Assembly: GCA_031370825.1 (NCBI GenBank)
Contig: JANMRB010000144.1
Span: 1 to 19,223, forward strand
Reading direction: 5' to 3'
Length of the DNA stretch: 19,223 nucleotides
Origin: JAENVT01 sp031370825
GTDB lineage: Bacteria > Actinomycetota > Acidimicrobiia > Acidimicrobiales > Ilumatobacteraceae
This document shows positions 15,701-19,223 of this stretch, one piece after another. A model generated the notes under the pieces. It saw only the letters and a program-made list of their open reading frames with translations, had not been told where the DNA came from and searched no databases. Within the stretch, counting starts at the first letter, position 1; each line of letters starts with the position of its first letter. The translations under genes and the position numbers were made by a program.

Positions 15701-15869
15701 TTCGGCGACGTCGGGCAGGCCAAATCCACCGCTGCGCCTCGCCGTTCCATGGATCGCAGTGATGTCGCTGTCTGTCGCTTTACTGGTCGTCTTGGGGGTC
15801 GGTGCGGCAGTCGGAGCGATGTCGGCCCGGCGTGTTCCCGATGAGGATCTGATGCGCGGCACGACATGA
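12786..15869 (+). CDS. FtsX-type ABC transporter permease with two FtsX domains
   Basis: A 1027-aa membrane protein. Hydrophobic segments lie near residues 24-46, 278-298, 320-345, 368-392, 404-422, 435-460, 488-512, 885-912, 935-962 and 983-1015, about ten in all. This fits a duplicated FtsX/MacB-type permease with two large extracytoplasmic domains (~47-277 and ~513-881). Such permeases work by transmitting force from cytoplasmic ATPases to outer domains, for lipoprotein, lipid, peptide or drug handling, or control of cell-wall hydrolases; the substrate here is unknown. The ATG at 12786 is the first possible start after an in-frame TGA at 12765. Its stop overlaps the ATPase gene by 4 bp (ATGA at 15866), so the two are translated together. 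No membrane-fusion protein or lipoprotein partner is adjacent in the same run. Confidence 0.88.
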   Translation: MSGAAVAIECAFRRARTRKGRLSATVVAIAVGIAGLLLVAVAGTVAGDRALQRGVGDLDPAERAFTVTMSPDLSPTADQLVGFNSQIDGRLQRHGFGPVLRTVEFRALAAGDGRTVRFAGIDNVQQAVRLVDGTWPTRCDAQRCEVLAVVPPSAIGEPVAPFPASSPLGLTIVGTAVATSDLLLSGELRPDVTELIVLADGVANAAEELPDLELFRRTYAWQVPVVGDELRSTDIKPMLGAVRSITSDASLPGVFVSGPEDELLSISSRTRITGNRLVVPVAALLVLFFGVAVLAGLGARNDHRRTSSLLRRRGAQRPVIVAFRVLEALLPVVGGLIAGVGMGLASGGWLGHRAGLGGSSVLHRSIDGPVVVRLLAVCAAVWLLIFVVLSVEDVLAVHRRRRPVASDVAGLSALVVLLVLIGRGSISTGSLDRDVDPALVAVPVLAAIALAAVVIRVVPMAMRVASAASPRRWPLTKLTFAEATAQPLQSIATASLIAVTVMFALLSFGYASTLRLGSRDQAAFAVPYDFRLQLGASLVRPQVLEPSGGWSTIVPGTTQSDVLRRGVAVRRSATTTQTVELLGIDPATLGHLHGWRTSFGPEPVHLSKLIDEPSPASLGTALPPDATSIEFDGTGLEGLHTSAVIARVDGTWHEITLDEEFDGGVRTALTPGDAGGRLVGFRLAQPADVSARVEHHIGEGTTSEAARAIDVTLQRVQTLSSEGQATTIGLQVDRLRATDATVEPQSGTAVRVIGSLLGTAILVTPPGPGQQEPLDAVMDPVTASSAVGGIVAVQTSSGTLRVRPSAIVDRFPGVGARFAIMDISALQPALDLLQPGAGTANEVWLASDTPAHEHLLATQLGDPAFDSIQVDRRSSRQRSLASDPLAVVTLLILMASALVAIVLGACAVLFGAAAAATDDRPLLRMLALERVAGRRLVAMVAGKSLAAVCLAVPLGLIGGRWLLEIATRLVAVSATSGRPNPPLRLAVPWIAVMSLSVALLVVLGVGAAVGAMSARRVPDEDLMRGTT

Positions 15870-17377
15870 CGACGCAACTTCTGCCGTCCGCCACCGAGCC
15901 GGTGATCGACATCGACGATGCCTTCGTGCTGCACCGCGGTCGCGCCCACGACGTCGCAGCTCTCCGAGGGCTGAGCCTCCGAGTCGAGCCGGGGGAGCGG
16001 ATCGTCGTGCGCGGGCCGAGCGGTTCGGGCAAGTCGACACTCGTCGCCGCATTGACGGCACAGGTTCGGGCAAGCGCAGGGCGAGTGAGGCTGTTCGGCC
16101 ACGACATGGCCCAGTTGGATCATGCTGCAGCCGTTCGATTGCGCACCGAACACGTTGGTGTTGTCAGCCAGCGTTCCGGCCACGACCTGGTCGACGACCT
16201 CGACTGCCTCGACAACGTGGCGCTGCAATCGCGATTGTCCGGCATGGGGCGAGTGGCGGGCCGACGAGCGGCCGCCGAGGCATTGGGTCGCCTGGATCTC
16301 GGCCATTTGGCGCGCCGGCTCCCACCGTCGCTCTCCGGCGGTGAGCGCCAGCGCATCGCGCTTGCCGCCGCGCTGGCTCACGGCCCGGGGCTCGTGATCG
16401 CAGACGAACCTACCGGCGAGCTCGATGCCGTCAGTGCCGACGAGGTGTACGACTTCTTGCGCGAACACGCTGAGCGCACCGGCGCTGCACTGTTGATCGT
16501 CACCCACGATGCCCGAGCCGAGCGCGTGGCTACCCGAGTGCTCACGATTCATGATGGTCGTGTCAGTGAGGAGTTGCTGGGCGGTCGCACGTCGTTGGTG
16601 GTCGATGGCAGGGGTTGGGTCCGTCTTCCCGACGCACTACGTGCCGACGCACGGATCTCCGAGCGAGCTGTCGCAGCGGCCACCGACGGGCAGATCAGTC
16701 TGACCGGTTCGGGGTCTGTGCCATCTGTTGAACCAGAGGCAGTGCAGGTCGCTGTAGGGATCGGGCAGATGGCGGTCAATGTCCGAGAAGCAGAGATCGA
16801 TTTCGATGGGACCACCATCGGACCAGTCTCGATCGAGCTCCTCCGTGGCCAGGTGACGGTCATCAGCGGGCGGTCGGGATCGGGCAAGACGACCGTGCTT
16901 TCCATGATTATCGGGGTCAGTGAACCAACCCGCGGACTGGTCGAACGCAACGTGACCTCGTTCGGATGCTGCCCGCAGACCGCAGCGTTCGCCGATCAGC
17001 AGAGCGTCGCCGCCAATGTGGATCTGGTACGGGCAATTCGGTCGGAGCCGCTGACCGATGACGACGCCGACATTCTGCGCACACTGGGTCTCGGAGGGCT
17101 TCGCGACCGGCCCGCCGGGGCACTCTCGGGCGGGGAACGGCAACGCACTGGCGTGGCCCGGGCGCTGGCGGTCGAGGCCGAACTTGTGGCGCTCGACGAA
17201 CCCTCTTCGCAGCTGGATCGCGCCACCGCACGGTTAATTTCACGTGCGATCAGGAGGTGCGCGGACATGGGTGCTTGCGTGGTCTGCGCCAGCCATGACG
17301 AGGAATTGCTGGCCATCGCGGACCAGATCATCGACCTTGGCGCGAGCCCCCGGCCTGCGGGGGTTACTTGTCAGTAG
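15866..17377 (+). CDS. ABC transporter ATPase with two tandem nucleotide-binding domains
   Basis: A 503-aa cytoplasmic protein with two complete ATPase domains. The first has Walker A GPSGSGKST (residues 50-58), signature LSGGERQR near 157, Walker B with DEPTGELD near 179, and VTHD near 213, and looks like LolD/MacB/FtsE ATPases. The second has Walker A GRSGSGKTT near 334, Q-loop CCPQ, signature LSGGERQR near 421, DEPSSQLD near 444 and ASHDEE near 475. Both keep the catalytic Glu and the switch His, so both could hydrolyse ATP. A linker of ~60 residues (about 230-290) joins them. The gene overlaps the permease gene by 4 bp. The fusion would supply both halves of an ATPase sandwich in one chain to pair with the double-FtsX permease. 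Confidence 0.93.
   Translation: MTTQLLPSATEPVIDIDDAFVLHRGRAHDVAALRGLSLRVEPGERIVVRGPSGSGKSTLVAALTAQVRASAGRVRLFGHDMAQLDHAAAVRLRTEHVGVVSQRSGHDLVDDLDCLDNVALQSRLSGMGRVAGRRAAAEALGRLDLGHLARRLPPSLSGGERQRIALAAALAHGPGLVIADEPTGELDAVSADEVYDFLREHAERTGAALLIVTHDARAERVATRVLTIHDGRVSEELLGGRTSLVVDGRGWVRLPDALRADARISERAVAAATDGQISLTGSGSVPSVEPEAVQVAVGIGQMAVNVREAEIDFDGTTIGPVSIELLRGQVTVISGRSGSGKTTVLSMIIGVSEPTRGLVERNVTSFGCCPQTAAFADQQSVAANVDLVRAIRSEPLTDDDADILRTLGLGGLRDRPAGALSGGERQRTGVARALAVEAELVALDEPSSQLDRATARLISRAIRRCADMGACVVCASHDEELLAIADQIIDLGASPRPAGVTCQ
17347..17370 (+). terminator. Possible terminator hairpin at the end of the ATPase gene
   Basis: CCCCCG (17347-17352), loop GCCTG, CGGGGG (17358-17363) form a perfect 6-bp GC stem inside the last codons of the ATPase gene, followed by TTACTTGT, a weak T-rich run. 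It could stop or slow transcription before the lipoprotein operon. A second small hairpin, CCCT-GTT-AGGG (17385-17395), follows the stop codon. Neither has a proper U-tract. Confidence 0.4.
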
Positions 17378-17422
17378 AACCCCGCCCTGTTAGGGTTCCG
17401 GCGCGATTCCGTACTCGGGTCG

Positions 17423-17428
17423 TACTGT
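17423..17428 (+). promoter_or_regulatory. Candidate -10 element for the binding-protein gene
   Basis: TACTGT fits TAnnnT and would start transcription near 17435, just before the leader hairpin at 17438-17465. No convincing -35 box is seen at 17 bp. The assignment rests on position only. Confidence 0.3.
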
Positions 17429-17437
17429 CGGTCGCAG

Positions 17438-17465
17438 TGGGGGCGAGCCATTTGGCCCGTCCCCA
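17438..17465 (+). promoter_or_regulatory. Strong stem-loop in the 5' leader of the binding-protein gene
   Basis: Arms TGGGGGCGAGCC (17438-17449) and GGCCCGTCCCCA (17454-17465) enclose the loop ATTT. Of 12 positions, ten are Watson-Crick, one is G-U and one (A-C) is mismatched. It lies 10 nt before GAGGGGGAG, the ribosome-binding site, and is followed only by TTCGT, so it is a poor terminator. A 5'-end mRNA-stabilising hairpin or an RNA-level control element is more likely. Confidence 0.6.
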
Positions 17466-17492
17466 TTCGTCTACCGAGGGGGAGAAACCAAT

Positions 17493-18875
17493 ATGCCAAC
17501 GAAAGGCAGGACCATGAGGTTCAAAAAAGCGTCAGCGCTCTTTATCGCGCTGGCAGTTGTAGGCGTTGCCTGCGGCAGCGACACGAAGGAAGGGGCCGGT
17601 TCAACCGCGGCGCCGGGAGGTACGACTGCGCCTGGCGGCACGACAGCACCTGGAGCTACGACCGCGGCTGGCGGCACGACCGCACCTGAAGGCACGTCGG
17701 CGCCAGCGGCAGGGGGCACATTGATCGTGTCCTCCGACCTTCCGCTGCAGGGAGCATCGCACGATGCCTCAACCGACACCAACAACGCGATGCAGTTGCT
17801 CATCGATCAGGCCGGTGGCAAAGCAGGCGCCTACACCATTCAGCTGAAGTCGTACGACGACTCCACGGCCGCCAAGGGCGGCTGGGACGACGCCACGTGT
17901 GCAAAGAACGCAAACGACCACGTGGCGAACAAGGCAGAGGTCGCTGTCATGGGTACCTACAACTCAGGCTGCGCCAAGATCCAAGTCCCGGTTCTCAACC
18001 AGGACCCCAGTGGCCCGATGTTGATGATCTCGCACGCCAACACCAACCCTGGCCTCACCAAGGCCTGGGACCCGGGCGAGCCCGACAAGTACTACCCGAA
18101 CGGCACCCGCAACTACGCCCGAATCATCGCCACCGACGACTTCCAGGGCCAGGCTGACGCACAGTTCGCCAAGCAGGATCTGAAGGTCACGAAGTGCGTC
18201 GTGCTGAACGATGCCCAGACCTACGGCGTCGGCGTTGCCACAGCCTTCAAGGACGAGGCGAAGAAGCAGGGCATCGAGATCGTCGCCGACGAGGCTTGGG
18301 ATGCGAAGCAGCCGAACTACACAGCGTTGTTCGAAGGCTTCAAGAGCCTCAACCCCGACTGCGTGTTCCTCGGTGGGATCAACGACAACAACGGTGAGCA
18401 GCTGATCCGCGACAAGGTCGCAGTGCTCGGGCCCAACGACGGCGCCGTGAAGCTCGTTGCCCCCGATGGCTTCACCGGCTACCCGAGCGTTCAGAAGCTC
18501 GCAGAGGCGGAGGGCATGTACATCTCCTTCGCGGGTCTGCCGGCTTCGGAGCTCATCAAGGCCGGCGGTGCTGGTGCGAAGTTCGTCACCGACTTCAAGG
18601 CCAAGTACGGCCATGACCCCGCTTCGGCGTATGCCATCTACGGTGCCGCTGCGCTGCAGTACATCATGGCGTCCATTGCCGCATCCGACGGAACTCGCAA
18701 GGGTGTTCGCGACGCTGCCTTCTCCGGCAAGATCACGATCCCTGCCGATCAGTCCGTCATCGGTAAGGAGTTCGGCATCGATGCCGCTAGCGGCGACGTG
18801 ACCGTCCGCGACATGTCGATCCAGTTGATGAAGGGCAACACCGAGACCTTCTTGAAGGCTTGGCCGCTCGCCTGA
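17493..18875 (+). CDS. Branched-chain amino-acid type ABC substrate-binding lipoprotein
   Basis: A 460-aa extracytoplasmic binding protein of the LivJ/LivK (Peripla_BP_6) type, which delivers an amino acid, amide or similar solute to a LivHM permease. The N-terminus is a lipoprotein signal: MPTKGRTMRFKK, a hydrophobic core, and lipobox GVAC with Cys27 as the acylated residue. A Gly/Thr/Ala/Pro linker (residues 36-71) tethers the mature domain, which starts at GGTLIVSSDLPLQG. Cys136 and Cys160 (24 apart) match the spacing of the disulphide in E. coli LivJ. GAGGGGGAG, 8 nt upstream, supports the ATG at 17493; a second ATG at 17514 (MRFKK) with AAAGGCAGG before it is also possible. The ligand cannot be read from sequence. 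The permease gene follows after 84 bp. Confidence 0.92.
   Translation: MPTKGRTMRFKKASALFIALAVVGVACGSDTKEGAGSTAAPGGTTAPGGTTAPGATTAAGGTTAPEGTSAPAAGGTLIVSSDLPLQGASHDASTDTNNAMQLLIDQAGGKAGAYTIQLKSYDDSTAAKGGWDDATCAKNANDHVANKAEVAVMGTYNSGCAKIQVPVLNQDPSGPMLMISHANTNPGLTKAWDPGEPDKYYPNGTRNYARIIATDDFQGQADAQFAKQDLKVTKCVVLNDAQTYGVGVATAFKDEAKKQGIEIVADEAWDAKQPNYTALFEGFKSLNPDCVFLGGINDNNGEQLIRDKVAVLGPNDGAVKLVAPDGFTGYPSVQKLAEAEGMYISFAGLPASELIKAGGAGAKFVTDFKAKYGHDPASAYAIYGAAALQYIMASIAASDGTRKGVRDAAFSGKITIPADQSVIGKEFGIDAASGDVTVRDMSIQLMKGNTETFLKAWPLA
17598..17705 (+). repeat. Six 18-bp imperfect repeats encoding a GGTTAP-like linker
   Basis: Six consecutive in-frame 18-bp units encode GSTAAP, GGTTAP, GGTTAP, GATTAA, GGTTAP and EGTSAP. 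Units differ mainly at third codon positions, so the protein repeat has been kept while the DNA diverged. It forms the flexible spacer between the lipid-anchored cysteine and the folded binding domain. Unit number could vary between strains by slippage. Confidence 0.85.
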
Positions 18876-18910
18876 TCAGTCTGCGCTAACTTAGTTCCAT
18901 TCATCTGAGA

Positions 18911-18940
18911 CTGGGGTGGCCTCTTCGGAGGCCGCCCCAG
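18911..18940 (+). terminator. UUCG-capped stem-loop between binding-protein and permease genes
   Basis: CTGGGGTGGCCTC (18911-18923), loop TTCG, GAGGCCGCCCCAG (18928-18940): a 13-bp stem with one G-U pair and a UUCG tetraloop, very stable. There is no T-tract after it, so full termination is unlikely. In solute-uptake operons such hairpins often protect the abundant binding-protein mRNA and lower downstream permease expression, and that is the likely role here. Confidence 0.75.
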
Positions 18941-18943
18941 CTC

Positions 18944-18960
18944 GTACCGGGGGGTACAAT
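18944..18960 (+). promoter_or_regulatory. GTACC-GGGG-GGTAC palindrome holding the livH ribosome-binding site
   Basis: GTACC (18944-18948), GGGG, GGTAC (18953-18957) can pair as a small hairpin. Its six Gs (18949-18954) are the only ribosome-binding-like sequence, 5 nt before the TTG start of the permease gene. TACAAT at 18955-18960 resembles a -10 but overlaps the start codon, so a promoter role for this gene is doubtful. Confidence 0.4.
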
Positions 18961-19223
18961 TGTCTGCAGTAGTCGTTCCGGCTGGGCTCGACCAACGCAA
19001 GCCGCTCACAGCCTTTCAGATCCTGAGTTATGCCGTCTTGGTGATAGCGGCGGCGGTCGTCGTCGTTGCGTTCTTCGACGGCCCGAGGACGTTCACGCAG
19101 GTCCTGGTCATCGGCCTGTCGAACGGTGCGCTGTACGCGCTGATCGCGCTCGGCTACACGATGGTCTACGGCATCATCGAATTGATCAACTTCGCCCACG
19201 GTGATCTGTTCATGATCGGTTCT
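18960..19223 (+). CDS. livH: LivH-type branched-chain amino-acid ABC permease (3' partial)
   Basis: The open frame runs to the right edge; 88 codons are visible. The first hydrophobic segment is ILSYAVLVIAAAVVVVAFF (about residues 25-43), then GPRTFTQVLVIGLSNGALYALIALGYTMVYGII (quoted as landmarks IGLSNGALYALIALGYTMVY) and INFAHGDLFMIGS. The GYTMVYGI and INFAHGD motifs are diagnostic of LivH permeases of the branched-chain amino acid / urea family. The start is TTG at 18960: the frame upstream to the TGA at 18906 has no ATG or GTG, and the next GTG at 19041 would cut into the first membrane segment. GGGGGG lies 5 nt upstream of the TTG. It belongs with the preceding lipoprotein gene; livM, livG and livF would be expected beyond the window. 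Confidence 0.9.
   Translation, partial: MSAVVVPAGLDQRKPLTAFQILSYAVLVIAAAVVVVAFFDGPRTFTQVLVIGLSNGALYALIALGYTMVYGIIELINFAHGDLFMIGS

Noticed and set aside
15338..16552. Long minus-strand open frame (404 codons) opposite the ABC genes.
   Set aside because: It crosses the permease/ATPase junction antisense to clear ABC motifs; composition is typical of a high-GC shadow frame.
17598..17705. Short regular repeats that might suggest a CRISPR-like array.
   Set aside because: Units are contiguous without spacers, in frame, and encode the Gly/Thr/Ala/Pro linker of a lipoprotein.
18955..18960. TACAAT as a separate promoter for livH.
   Set aside because: It overlaps the TTG start codon, so a transcript from it would begin inside the coding sequence; the next in-frame GTG (19041) is too far in.

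Overview
The window looks like a chromosomal segment of a high-GC actinomycete. The best guess is class Acidimicrobiia (Ilumatobacter-like), inferred from the mix of mycobacterial-type lipid genes, a lipoprotein with a Gly/Thr/Ala/Pro linker after its lipobox, several starts that look leaderless, and a mitochondrial-type aconitase. No rRNA, tRNA, CRISPR, insertion sequence, phage gene or integrase was seen. Coding density is very high, and no stretch over 300 bases lacks a gene.

Layout. (1) 2-2458, plus strand: the 3' part of a HAD-phosphatase/PlsC acyltransferase fusion, then a soluble di-iron acyl-ACP desaturase with its own operator and leaderless-type promoter. (2) 2492-5928, minus strand: an apparent three-gene operon read right to left (aconitase, nitroreductase, DinB-like protein). 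(3) 6005-8659, plus strand, divergent from the aconitase: a GntR/UTRA regulator, a crotonase and a class I methyltransferase, tightly packed. (4) 8663-10851, minus strand: a DUF7064-like (AttH/carotenoid hydratase-like) protein followed by a TetR regulator with a C-terminal SnoaL/NTF2-like domain. (5) 10876-11889, plus strand: heme A synthase ctaA, whose 3' end overlaps a small antisense membrane-protein gene (minus), followed by a CGNR zinc-finger regulator (minus). (6) 12786-17377, plus strand: a two-gene ABC transporter made of a 1027-residue double-FtsX permease and a tandem-ATPase protein. (7) 17493-19223, plus strand: the start of a LivJ/LivH-type amino-acid (or amide) uptake operon, with a branched-chain type lipoprotein and the beginning of the LivH permease, which runs off the window.

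How it fits together. Lipid and acyl-CoA themes dominate the left half (acyltransferase, desaturase, crotonase, TetR/SnoaL with a lipocalin-like partner). Central and respiratory metabolism appears as aconitase and heme A synthase. The right half is transport. Regulators lie beside their likely targets: GntR divergent to the aconitase operon, and TetR-SnoaL downstream of the DUF7064-like gene.

Most of the content is ordinary core genome. The less ordinary signals are regulatory or architectural: a TetR-SnoaL fusion; three divergent intergenic regions where -10 elements of both strands seem to share the same bases; an operator abutting a leaderless desaturase promoter; a strong hairpin in the leader of the binding-protein gene; a UUCG-capped hairpin before a TTG-started livH; and a complete FtsX-type exporter packed into two genes. 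No clearly novel defence, mobile or biosynthetic system was found.
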